Source: Colimorpha sp045640985 (lineage in GTDB: Bacteria > Bacteroidota > Bacteroidia > Bacteroidales > P3). Taken from it: a DNA stretch of 64,000 nucleotides. The stretch covers positions 11,749 through 75,748 of the forward strand of contig JAZUFZ010000040.1 of NCBI GenBank assembly GCA_045640985.1, read 5' to 3'. The translations under genes were made by a program, and so were the position numbers. Under the pieces are notes generated by a model, which saw nothing but the letters and a program-made list of their open reading frames with translations, was not told the origin of the DNA and ran no database searches. Positions 18,299 through 26,403 of the stretch are shown piece by piece. The stretch's first letter is position 1; every line of letters starts with the position of its first letter.

Positions 18299-19282
18299 TT
18301 ATAGTTTCGACGTACCCAGCAGAGATTGTTTCATCTTAATAAGAAGTTGTTTGAAACGACTTCCCTGAATTCTCAACCAGAAACATAACCGCGACCAGCA
18401 CAATGGAGCCTGATATCTACACCTGCATTGGGGCGACTGTTGGCTCCAATCCACTTTTTTCAGTTCAGCGACAGCTTGGGCATGATATTCTTTTGATAGG
18501 AAATATTTCCATAGACCATTAGTACGAAGATTATCTATCAATTGTTTATAGTCCGGATTTGTTAACTCTTGCGGTTCAAGGTAATCCAAATTCCATAACA
18601 TGTGATACTTAGGGTCATGAATACGACGGGTTCCACGAAACGCCAAATCAACATCCTGGTTATAGTTGCACAACGGCTTATTCAGAAACGCCACCTTATA
18701 TTTAAGTGCAATACGTATCCACAAATCAAAATCTTCTCCTAATCTAAGTTGTGGCTTGAATCCCTGAAATTCATCAAAGATATCACGTCTGAGAGCCACC
18801 GAAATTGATGTAAGCGGCATACATAACGTCTTGGAATATACCTGACAATAATTGATATATCGATGTTCAAAAGTTGAGTATATTCCTATCGGCGCCACCC
18901 GCTTCTGATGATTCTTGACAATATAATAGTTCGTACCATAAATGCCCGCGTCCGGATATCGAGAAATAAGCTGGTTCATTTCCTGCAGAAAATCAGACTC
19001 CCACCAGTCATCAGCATCCAAAAAGCAGATGTATACCCCATGTGAGGCTCGAACTCCATTATTCCTTGCAGTAGAAACTCCGGCATTGGGTTGCTTCAAC
19101 AAGAGTGCAGGAAGATGGGTCTCCTTAATTACCTGCTCAGCAATATCTGCCGAGCCATCCTGAGAGCCATCATCTACCACAACCACCTCATAATCCGTGA
19201 AAGACTGAGCACACACCGATAGCAGTGCCTTCTTTATATAAGGAGCTTTGTTATAGAGTGGTATGATGATCGAAAACCTCAT
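18299..19282 (-). CDS. GT2 family glycosyltransferase
   Basis: 327 residues, GT-A fold. The N-terminus MRFSIIIPLYNKAPYI, the first acidic motif VVVVDDGSQDGS and the metal site FLDADDWW are all present, followed by RLGEDFDLWIRIAL (the ED motif, probable catalytic base). The C-terminal part is hydrophilic, with no membrane helix, so it acts at the cytoplasmic face. Acceptor and sugar cannot be predicted. It begins 2 bases after the FISUMP lipoprotein gene ends. Confidence 0.93.
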   Translation of the reverse strand: MRFSIIIPLYNKAPYIKKALLSVCAQSFTDYEVVVVDDGSQDGSADIAEQVIKETHLPALLLKQPNAGVSTARNNGVRASHGVYICFLDADDWWESDFLQEMNQLISRYPDAGIYGTNYYIVKNHQKRVAPIGIYSTFEHRYINYCQVYSKTLCMPLTSISVALRRDIFDEFQGFKPQLRLGEDFDLWIRIALKYKVAFLNKPLCNYNQDVDLAFRGTRRIHDPKYHMLWNLDYLEPQELTNPDYKQLIDNLRTNGLWKYFLSKEYHAQAVAELKKVDWSQQSPQCRCRYQAPLCWSRLCFWLRIQGSRFKQLLIKMKQSLLGTSKL

Positions 19283-19284
19283 AT

Positions 19285-20847
19285 TTATTGTACATTTTTG
19301 ACCAGACGAACAGCATGGCCAAGATTGCGATTCTTATTAGACATTGAACAAGTAGTAGAGAACACTAATGTATAAGCCTTACCAACATCGGCAGGAGTTG
19401 AAGACCAATAATATCCGTTACTCGAATTTGATACCGAATAGTTATTTGAACTAAATTTCAAATAACCTGTAACAGGAAGAAAAATAGCTCCCGCGGCCTC
19501 CATTACCACCCATTCTGAAGCAGAATATCGATTTGCAGAATAATCCGTTCCTGTTTGTAATATTCCTATTCCTTGTGGATTAATCCAATCATTCGGCTTT
19601 ATTACCATACCATCGACTTCCCCCACTTGGGCTTTGGCATATCCATTAGAAAGAATATAAGACCACTCCGAAGAAGTCATTGTACGCCATACATTTGCAC
19701 TACCACCACCATTACTGATGGGATTCGTCCCCCAATCATAAGATGATGCCGATATATCTGTATCCGCTGGCCCGTATGTTGAAGCATTTGCACCAGGCGC
19801 TGTCATTGGACTATTTCCAGTACCCCAACAAAACAAATCAAGCCATTCGCTATAAGTATCATACCAATTAATATTGTTACCCAATTCACTACATCTCTGA
19901 TTTTCAGCAAAACGAAACACACCTTGTTTAGGGCAATACTGAAGATTACCCATAGCAATATTCACATTCTGTGTGGCCGAAACTGCATACGCTCCACAAG
20001 GAGACGCATCGGAGACCACATTATCAGCATGAATTTCAATACTTCCCAACTTATTACGTGAGAGGGAACAGTTACCTGACATTGTCTTGGAAGCTTTGCA
20101 GATTACCCCATCAATATCAGTTACCACCGTTATTGTAAGCTGTTGATTAGAAAAAGGCGGTAAAACAATATAATAGATACGGCTCTCATTGGCAGGAATC
20201 ATTTCCACCTCTGGCATCGCGAGCATTACGCTTTTAGAGCCCTCCTCTCCCATTTCCAAAGACGGAGCCACATTGATTGTAGAGGAAGGAACTGTTATCG
20301 TTCCCTCGCCGCAAAGTACGGCATCTGGAGCAGAAACCGAAATACCCCGGACCCGGAATGCACGCTCCTGATTATTTGTCAGCGTAACTTTCAACAAAGC
20401 ACACAAATTTCTAAACTGGATTCCACCTTCTCCACCTTCATCAACAGATGCCAGCAACGGTGCCTCAAGAATCTGATTATCTCCAATCTTCTTGAAATTC
20501 TGGGCTACTGGTAATGAGACATTTATTGAAGTTAGACCTTTTACCGACTCAGCAGCAACAATAGAGGATGGATATACCGCAACATATCCCGCCTCATTAT
20601 ATTGGATGCCATCCAAGGTAGCAATATCATCAACATAATGCAACACAACTTCATCATCATTCACCAACACAGTATCTCCTTCCACCCAACAAGAATAATT
20701 CTGATCATCGATATACACCTTCGCCCCATTCGGATAATTATAATGTTCTATATTCGCGTTTAATGAAACGTTATTCGGCGTATTCTTTTCACAACCCACA
20801 AAAAGAAATGAAACTAAAAGGAATAAAAGACAAAACTCAACTTTCAT
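19285..20847 (-). CDS. Surface lipoprotein: fimbrillin-like N-terminus with Fsu-paralogous (FISUMP) C-terminus
   Basis: 520 residues. A lipoprotein signal (MKVEFCLLFLLVSFLFVGC) places Cys19 as the lipidated residue. Residues about 30-270 are beta-rich and resemble fimbrillin-like (Mfa/FimA-type) lipoproteins of Bacteroidota. From about 285 the segment NVNIAMGNLQYCPKQGVFRF and the closing YYWSSTP and HAVRLVKN motifs mark the Fibrobacter succinogenes major paralogous domain, often seen on exported proteins. It has no visible role in sugar assembly, yet it sits tightly between a glycosyltransferase (2 bases) and an epimerase (11 bases). It may be a cell-surface partner of the glycan. Confidence 0.8.
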   Translation of the reverse strand: MKVEFCLLFLLVSFLFVGCEKNTPNNVSLNANIEHYNYPNGAKVYIDDQNYSCWVEGDTVLVNDDEVVLHYVDDIATLDGIQYNEAGYVAVYPSSIVAAESVKGLTSINVSLPVAQNFKKIGDNQILEAPLLASVDEGGEGGIQFRNLCALLKVTLTNNQERAFRVRGISVSAPDAVLCGEGTITVPSSTINVAPSLEMGEEGSKSVMLAMPEVEMIPANESRIYYIVLPPFSNQQLTITVVTDIDGVICKASKTMSGNCSLSRNKLGSIEIHADNVVSDASPCGAYAVSATQNVNIAMGNLQYCPKQGVFRFAENQRCSELGNNINWYDTYSEWLDLFCWGTGNSPMTAPGANASTYGPADTDISASSYDWGTNPISNGGGSANVWRTMTSSEWSYILSNGYAKAQVGEVDGMVIKPNDWINPQGIGILQTGTDYSANRYSASEWVVMEAAGAIFLPVTGYLKFSSNNYSVSNSSNGYYWSSTPADVGKAYTLVFSTTCSMSNKNRNLGHAVRLVKNVQ

Positions 20848-20858
20848 TTTCCCAATAT

Positions 20859-22013
20859 TTATATTTTATTCTGCAATAAATACGAAACTATGGTCTGCGA
20901 TGCAGTGCCATCACCGTAAGGATTAACCGCCTGCGCCATCCTCTGATACATATACTGATCAGTTAACAACTCCGACACACCAGACTCTATCTTCTGGCAA
21001 TCCGTTCCCACCATTTTCACTGTTCCAGCCTCCACGGCTTCAGGTCGTTCTGTGGTGTCGCGCATTACCAGTACGGGTTTCCCAAGTCCTGGAGCTTCTT
21101 CTTGCACGCCGCCGCTATCAGTTAAAATCAGGTATGATTTCCCCATCATATAGACAAACGGAAGATAATCCAATGGTTCTATCAGGAAAACATTAGCCAA
21201 ACCCGTTCCTAATATTTCCATCACAGGTTTTCTGACATTTGGGTTTAAGTGCATGGGATATACAAAATCCACATTAGAATATCGGAATGCCAAGTTTCTG
21301 ATTGCATGACAGATATTCAAAAATCCTTCCCCGAAATTCTCCCTGCGATGACCTGTGATAAGGACCATCCGTCTCCCGTCATTAAGTCTATCTACATCAT
21401 AACCATACTCAAGCATTTTGAGTTTCAGATTCTGTTGCACTTGCTGATCCGAATCCAACTTCGCTGTCACCCAATTAAGCGCATCTATGACAGTATTTCC
21501 CGTGACAACAATCTGGCGATCATTAACATTCTCTTTCAACAGATTCTGCCGTGAAAGAGGAGTTGGTGAGAAATGGTAGGTCGCAATACGGCCGGTTATC
21601 TGTCGGTTCATTTCCTCAGGCCATGGACTGTAGATATTGCCCGTTCTAAGGCCGGCTTCTACATGCCCCACAGGTATCTGCTGGTAAAAAGCAGCAAGTG
21701 CGGTGATTGAAGAAGTGGTGGTATCTCCATGGACAAGCACCAGATCTGGGCGGACCTCATTCAGCACCTCTCTCATACCCAGCAGGATTCGACTGGTAAT
21801 GTCAAATAGGTCCTGATTGGGTTTCATAATATTGAGGTCGTAGTCGGGCGTAATCTCGAACAACCGCAACACCTGATCCAACATCTCACGATGTTGTCCA
21901 GTCACACAGACCTTGGTGATGAACATATCTGGATGCTTCTTGAGTTCATGAACCAAGGGCGCCATCTTTATGGCTTCAGGTCTTGTGCCAAAAACAAGTA
22001 GTATAGTCTTCAT
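20859..22013 (-). CDS. wecB: UDP-GlcNAc 2-epimerase (non-hydrolysing), copy 2
   Basis: 384 residues from the ATG at 22013 (MKTILLVFGTRPEAIKMAPLV); an ATG five codons upstream is also in frame. Canonical WecB motifs are TGQHREMLDQVL, VLVHGDTTTSS, HVEAGLRTGN, PEEMNRQ, TGHRRENFG and TDSGGVQEEAPGLGKPVLVMR. It interconverts UDP-GlcNAc and UDP-ManNAc in the cytoplasm, supplying a ManNAc-type sugar. It is closer to the E. coli enzyme than the copy at 8699-9784. The upstream gap of about 280 bases holds repeats, so it may begin a new transcript. Confidence 0.94.
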   Translation of the reverse strand: MKTILLVFGTRPEAIKMAPLVHELKKHPDMFITKVCVTGQHREMLDQVLRLFEITPDYDLNIMKPNQDLFDITSRILLGMREVLNEVRPDLVLVHGDTTTSSITALAAFYQQIPVGHVEAGLRTGNIYSPWPEEMNRQITGRIATYHFSPTPLSRQNLLKENVNDRQIVVTGNTVIDALNWVTAKLDSDQQVQQNLKLKMLEYGYDVDRLNDGRRMVLITGHRRENFGEGFLNICHAIRNLAFRYSNVDFVYPMHLNPNVRKPVMEILGTGLANVFLIEPLDYLPFVYMMGKSYLILTDSGGVQEEAPGLGKPVLVMRDTTERPEAVEAGTVKMVGTDCQKIESGVSELLTDQYMYQRMAQAVNPYGDGTASQTIVSYLLQNKI

Positions 22014-22132
22014 TGGTATGTTTGTCATTATAACGAGAACATACTTACTTTATTGCATAATGACTAAAATAAGTAGATACATTTCCTGCTATTTTGATTG
22101 GAATACTCACAATGCTATTGTATCTTCCATAC

Positions 22133-22199
22133 AACTTCGGAATCCGACTGCATAACATAGGTTCATTTCCCGTAACACTCCCATAGTTATTCCGAAGTT
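22133..22199. repeat. Inverted repeat in the rffA-wecB gap
   Basis: Perfect 11-bp arms, AACTTCGGAAT (22133-22143) and ATTCCGAAGTT (22189-22199), enclose 45 bases. It lies upstream of wecB on the transcribed strand and could form a leader hairpin, or be the edge of a small inserted element. The right arm touches the 11-bp array that follows. Confidence 0.6.
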
Positions 22200-22234
22200 A
22201 CCAGAGAGATACCAGGGAGATACCACAGAGAAAA
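22196..22234. repeat. Short 11-bp array of the GGTATCTCCCT family (minus orientation)
   Basis: Read on the minus strand it is TTTCTCTGT, GGTATCTCCCT, GGTATCTCTCT, GGTAACTTC. The units and the TTTCTCTGTGG anchor match the array at 2105-2172. It lies in the only long gap between rffA and wecB. Confidence 0.7.
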
Positions 22235-22259
22235 GTTCGCATATTTTCATTGGATAGAC

Positions 22260-22288
22260 ATGAACGTTTTCGAAAATCGTATGTTCAT
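22260..22288. promoter_or_regulatory. Palindrome just after rffA, possible weak terminator or operator
   Basis: Outer arms ATGAAC (22260-22265) and GTTCAT (22283-22288) enclose an inner TTTTCGAAAA palindrome. It begins five bases beyond the rffA stop. The stem is AT-rich and there is no long T run, so a classic terminator is doubtful. Confidence 0.35.
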
Positions 22289-22292
22289 TATG

Positions 22293-23411
22293 CTATTTTA
22301 TCATTGTTTGGCAGATAACCTCAATACTTTGTTCATCCAATTCGTAATACATGGGCAATCTGACCAAACAGTCGGCATAGCGGTCGCAGTTGGGCAACGA
22401 TCTGCCGTCGTGCTTGTCTTGATAATAAGGACTGCTATGCAGACTTAGATAGTGAAATACCGCTAAAATTCCGTTTTCTTTTAGTTTCTGAATTAATTGC
22501 GTGCGTTCTTTCAACGAATTGCAAACCAAATAAAACATGTGAGCGTTGTTCGTGGCGTAATCTGGAATATCCGGCAGACAGAATTGACCTTCCCTTGCTG
22601 CTGGGCTCAAGAGCTCAAAATATTTATTCCACAAAGCCTTACGCTTTGATTGAATATCCTCCAATGATTCCAATTGCGCCCATAGGAACGCCGCAATCAC
22701 TTCACTTGGGAGAAAAGAACTGCCAGTATCCACCCATCCATATTTGTTGACCTCGCCACGGAAGAACTCGGCACGGTTTGTACCTTTTTCCCACAGGATT
22801 TCGGCACGACGGATGAACCGTTCGTCATTGATCACCAGCATACCGCCCTCTCCAGAAATAATATTCTTTGTTTCGTGAAAAGAGAACGCCGCCATGTGTC
22901 CGATACTTCCCAATGGTCTGCCTTTATAGCAAGAGTCTATCGCCTGAGCCGCATCTTCAACGACAAGAAGATTGTGCCTCTCAGCAATCTCCATGATTTT
23001 GTCCATATCGCAGGCGACTCCGGCATAATGGACGGGAACGAGGACCTTTGTTTTGGGCGTAATCAGCGATTCAATCTTCTCTGCATCAATATTGGGATTG
23101 CGTTCCATGCTATCGGCAAAGACAATCTTGGCACCAGCTCTGACGAACGCCAAAGCAGAAGATACAAACGTATAGCTTGGCACGATGACTTCGTCTCCTG
23201 GTTCAATCTCGCAAAGCATTGCCGCCATCTCCAGCGCATCCGTGCAACTGGTCGTCAAGAGAGATTTCTTGAAACCATATCTTTCCTCGAAAAAATGTTG
23301 GCATTTCTTGGTAAATTCCCCATTGCCAGAAAGTTTGCCATTGTATACGGCTTGGTACATATAATGGGCTTCTTTGCCTGTTAGATGTGGTTTGTTAAAA
23401 GGAATAATCAT
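22293..23411 (-). CDS. rffA: dTDP-4-amino-4,6-dideoxygalactose transaminase
   Basis: 372 residues, DegT/DnrJ/EryC1 fold type I aminotransferase. The PLP lysine is K182 in SFHETKNIISGEGG, a segment typical of the RffA/WecE branch. Other supports are MIIPFNKPHLTGKEAHYM at the N-terminus, TTSCTDALEM and PSYTFVSSALAFVRAGA. It converts dTDP-4-keto-6-deoxyglucose with glutamate to dTDP-4-amino-4,6-dideoxygalactose (Fuc4N). No rmlA/rmlB is present in the window, so the substrate must come from elsewhere in the genome. Confidence 0.9.
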   Translation of the reverse strand: MIIPFNKPHLTGKEAHYMYQAVYNGKLSGNGEFTKKCQHFFEERYGFKKSLLTTSCTDALEMAAMLCEIEPGDEVIVPSYTFVSSALAFVRAGAKIVFADSMERNPNIDAEKIESLITPKTKVLVPVHYAGVACDMDKIMEIAERHNLLVVEDAAQAIDSCYKGRPLGSIGHMAAFSFHETKNIISGEGGMLVINDERFIRRAEILWEKGTNRAEFFRGEVNKYGWVDTGSSFLPSEVIAAFLWAQLESLEDIQSKRKALWNKYFELLSPAAREGQFCLPDIPDYATNNAHMFYLVCNSLKERTQLIQKLKENGILAVFHYLSLHSSPYYQDKHDGRSLPNCDRYADCLVRLPMYYELDEQSIEVICQTMIK

Positions 23412-23501
23412 TTATATTAATTAGAGAAGTATGTGTGAATAAATACGTTTTGTCATCTGATAAACAACTGTTTGGCAGGAAATACGCCCCCAAATACAAC
23501 T

Positions 23502-25127
23502 TTAGTTGGGAGAGTACACAATATACTTTCCTTTATTGATCTTGGTATAGCCATTGGCTTCCATAAAAGTTGTGAATTCATCGCCGAAAGATGTTGTTAT
23601 CTTGAATGTATCAGGATATTCGGGTGTCCAAATAATGGTTGGATTGTCTTTGTCAATAACATTCTTCAATTCTGATAGTACTTTTTTGTCATCGGGCGTT
23701 ATATAGAATGGATAATCCCATAATGCTTTTTCTTGGGTTATATAGTAAAATATATGAGCCATGTTCCCCATAAAAACAACGGATTGATAATCTTGTTTGC
23801 ATAAGTTATAATCAGCCACTACATCTCTGATAAATTCACTTCTTTCCGTTGTTGTATGTATGCCATTCAATAAAGGAACCTCCTTGATGGAACTTGTGGT
23901 TTTATGGAATCTGTGGTCTTCGTATGTTTTGGAGTACATGTATGTGCTGTACAAAAAAAGAAAGCAAATAAAAGGAAGATAAAACTTGAAAAGTCGTTGT
24001 TGTCCGTTTAATAAAGAAACAATAAACGGTAAAAAGCAAATCAATAAAAATTTAAGTTTTAGCAGTCCCGTGTCGCTTCCAATGGGAATAACCGATGCCA
24101 AACAAAAGATTATCAGCATTGGAATAACCATGGAAGAATCAGGCCAACCTACATATATCATGGTGCAAATAACTATGGCTGAGAAAAGTAAGTTGAGGTT
24201 CCAATTATATGGTGAACCATATGTATAATCATACAAAAAAATGGCAAAAAGCAGCAATACACTACTATAGAGTACTACTTTAAAGAAGCGTGATTTTAAT
24301 CTTTCGTAAACTTTATGTGTATGAAAGAAAAGAACAACAAAGGCAATCAGGCATAAAAGTGTATGAGAATCAGATAGAATCTTGTCTATCATATTGCTTA
24401 AAGAATGAGAGTCTCCATCCGTTGTCAATTGATTGCTTACGTTATTAAACTCATAAAGTCCAAAAATCCAATAAAAGAATACAAATGACAAAATGTAAGC
24501 CCAAATATAATATAGCGATGCTTTCCACCATGTGTTCTTCGAGTATGTTGAATCATCTTTGCATCTTTCTATAAGTATTATTAGCATAATAATTATAGGG
24601 AAAGAGATGATGTTTGGGAAACGGACATATACAGAAAAAGCAGATAGGATTGAGACTATGACCAAACTGAAAAAATTTCGTTTACGGCTATAAGAGATCA
24701 AACAGGTTGCTATTATAGACATGACGAAGATCGTGAATGAGTCTGGATCGAATAATATGCAATCATTGCAGGCAATTATTATTGTAAAAGAAACCCAATG
24801 TAAATATTTCAAATGGTCTTTTCTGGGAACTAATGCAAAATAGGGAATAAGTATGGATGAGATTTTAAGAATCAATCCGAGGATTCTATATACAATTAGT
24901 TCACCACCAAATAGCTTGTATATAACCGATCCAACAAAGAACGTTGCAGGAACCATTGATATCTCACCCAAAGAATAATTTCGATATAGATTAAGCCAAA
25001 AGGGTGTATCCGTGAAATCTAATCCCATAAAAATAAAAATGGAGCCATATAAGATTGAACAAGCAAATAATGTCAGTTTTACTGCTTTGGAGTGAAAAGG
25101 TTTAGAAATAATGGATATTATATTCAT
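23502..25127 (-). CDS. Polytopic membrane protein, GT-C glycosyltransferase candidate
   Basis: 541 residues with about eleven to twelve hydrophobic helices and a hydrophilic C-terminal domain of about 130 residues. After helix 1 comes GLDFTDTPFWLNLY; an acidic residue in this first outer loop is the hallmark of GT-C transferases that use polyprenyl-phosphate sugars. The C-terminal domain would face the periplasm. It lies next to two SMR-type half-flippases, which supports a role in adding a lipid-carried sugar outside the inner membrane. A Wzy polymerase is possible but less likely given the DTP motif. Confidence 0.62.
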   Translation of the reverse strand: MNIISIISKPFHSKAVKLTLFACSILYGSIFIFMGLDFTDTPFWLNLYRNYSLGEISMVPATFFVGSVIYKLFGGELIVYRILGLILKISSILIPYFALVPRKDHLKYLHWVSFTIIIACNDCILFDPDSFTIFVMSIIATCLISYSRKRNFFSLVIVSILSAFSVYVRFPNIISFPIIIMLIILIERCKDDSTYSKNTWWKASLYYIWAYILSFVFFYWIFGLYEFNNVSNQLTTDGDSHSLSNMIDKILSDSHTLLCLIAFVVLFFHTHKVYERLKSRFFKVVLYSSVLLLFAIFLYDYTYGSPYNWNLNLLFSAIVICTMIYVGWPDSSMVIPMLIIFCLASVIPIGSDTGLLKLKFLLICFLPFIVSLLNGQQRLFKFYLPFICFLFLYSTYMYSKTYEDHRFHKTTSSIKEVPLLNGIHTTTERSEFIRDVVADYNLCKQDYQSVVFMGNMAHIFYYITQEKALWDYPFYITPDDKKVLSELKNVIDKDNPTIIWTPEYPDTFKITTSFGDEFTTFMEANGYTKINKGKYIVYSPN

Positions 25128-25176
25128 ATATTAAAAGTTATGAGCGAGGAGCCCGACAATAATTGTTTCAAAAGTA

Positions 25177-25512
25177 TCATTGAAAAAATACAATAACACC
25201 TATCATTATGATTGTTATTGCACCCCATTTGCGCAATGAGATATTTTCTTTGAACAACATACAGGACAGAATGGGTACAAATAGGTAACTCAAAGATTCG
25301 ATAATGCTGACTTCCTTTAATTTTACCCCTTTGCTCATAGCATAGATGTTCACCAACATAGCCAGTCCCATTATCCCATAGCCACAAATTACCCATGGAT
25401 TTAGATACTGTCGTAGAAATGTTGTATATTGTTTTGTTGCGGCTTTTTTCAATAACATTTGCGCACAAGCCGCAGAAAAAACAGCGAAGATGACAATAAC
25501 CTTGTAAATCAT
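25177..25512 (-). CDS. Four-helix SMR/EamA-type small membrane protein (ArnE/ArnF-like)
   Basis: 111 residues with four membrane helices. The motif FSAACAQMLLKKAA in helix 1 and SIIESLSYLFVPILSCMLFKENIS in the second half fit the SMR/EamA superfamily, including ArnE/ArnF, which flip undecaprenyl-phosphate aminoarabinose. The start overlaps the previous stop as ATGA, so the two small proteins are probably made together and pair as a heterodimer. Another frame over the same DNA is open but lacks this pattern. Confidence 0.75.
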   Translation of the reverse strand: MIYKVIVIFAVFSAACAQMLLKKAATKQYTTFLRQYLNPWVICGYGIMGLAMLVNIYAMSKGVKLKEVSIIESLSYLFVPILSCMLFKENISLRKWGAITIIMIGVIVFFQ

Positions 25513-25877
25513 TCTTTGGTCTCCATTTTTTTCTCTTTGGAATCAATTATGGCATACAATGTAATTCCAAGAATGATTATAGCAGCACCAATAATATTGT
25601 TAATTGTGATACTTTCCCAAAAAATCAACGCACAAAAGGACAAACAAAAAATCACCCCAGCACCACGGAACATATAAGCGGTGCTTATCTCTATCCGTTG
25701 GATGATCTGTTGCCAAAGAATAGCATAAATCCCTAAATTTAGTATGGCACCGACAACAAATAGACAATAATGCCAACTTAAGAAAGGATATAGTGCGGCA
25801 GATTTTGTAAAAATGCCAACAGTTGAACCAATGGCAATGGTGCCTAAAATAATGATGTATTTATTTCTTCCCTTCAT
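25509..25877 (-). CDS. Four-helix SMR/EamA-type small membrane protein, partner of the next gene
   Basis: 122 residues from the ATG at 25877 (MKGRNKYIIILGTIAIGST); an upstream TTG at 25916 would overlap the HAD gene. It has four membrane helices, with the conserved end helix GAAIIILGITLYAII and a Lys/Glu-rich tail. Together with 25177-25512 it resembles the ArnE/ArnF pair. A drug/metabolite exporter or choline-type importer (LicB also has the EamA fold) is an alternative. Confidence 0.7.
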   Translation of the reverse strand: MKGRNKYIIILGTIAIGSTVGIFTKSAALYPFLSWHYCLFVVGAILNLGIYAILWQQIIQRIEISTAYMFRGAGVIFCLSFCALIFWESITINNIIGAAIIILGITLYAIIDSKEKKMETKE

Positions 25878-25899
25878 GCTATTGAATCTCTCTATAAGA

Positions 25900-26274
25900 T
25901 TACAGATTCTTATCAAATTTCAGATCGGGCATATCAAAAATGTCTCGTTCCAAGTTGACGGCGATAGAGCAAGGTAATCCACTCGGTTTGCAATCATTTA
26001 TGGTAATCCGTTCTCCAAAAGGAGCGTTGAATATGATGTGGTTGTATCGAACTTTATTAGCTTTAAGAAAGTCAAGTGTCAGATCTATATATTCGTCAGT
26101 ACGCGAAGTAATGAAAACAATAATATCTGAATCAGGTATGGAGGCAAGGAATTTTTTCGCTCCAGGAAGAAAAGAGTCCTTTCCGTCTATCTTATAACCA
26201 TTATGTTTTAGAATAGTTCCATCGATGTCCAATATCCAGGTGTGGCCCAGTTGTGAAAGTGATAGTGTCTTCAT
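25900..26274 (-). CDS. Small HAD-superfamily phosphatase
   Basis: 124 residues, only the core Rossmannoid domain. Motif I is WILDIDGTIL (D16 nucleophile, D18), motif II is FITSRTDEY, and a Lys sits in INDCKPSG near the expected place. No cap domain is present, so it likely acts on a large or phosphoprotein-like substrate, or on a sugar phosphate with help. Such small HAD proteins are common next to nucleotidyltransferase/kinase genes in capsule loci; here the fused enzyme at 26404-27918 is immediately upstream. Confidence 0.72.
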   Translation of the reverse strand: MKTLSLSQLGHTWILDIDGTILKHNGYKIDGKDSFLPGAKKFLASIPDSDIIVFITSRTDEYIDLTLDFLKANKVRYNHIIFNAPFGERITINDCKPSGLPCSIAVNLERDIFDMPDLKFDKNL

Positions 26275-26403
26275 AGATAGTATGATGTTATATGTCTTTC
26301 GCTGAATGCCTATGGCTGTCCAAGATGATTCAATTTAATATCATCCAATGTGACGCCAGTGTTTTGTTGCCCTATACATACGTATAAGAGCGTTTGTTAT
26401 TAA

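Noticed and set aside
25124..25546. Alternative minus-strand frame of 140 codons over the first SMR-type gene
   Set aside because: It is Cys- and Arg-rich without membrane helices; the other frame has four helices and family motifs.
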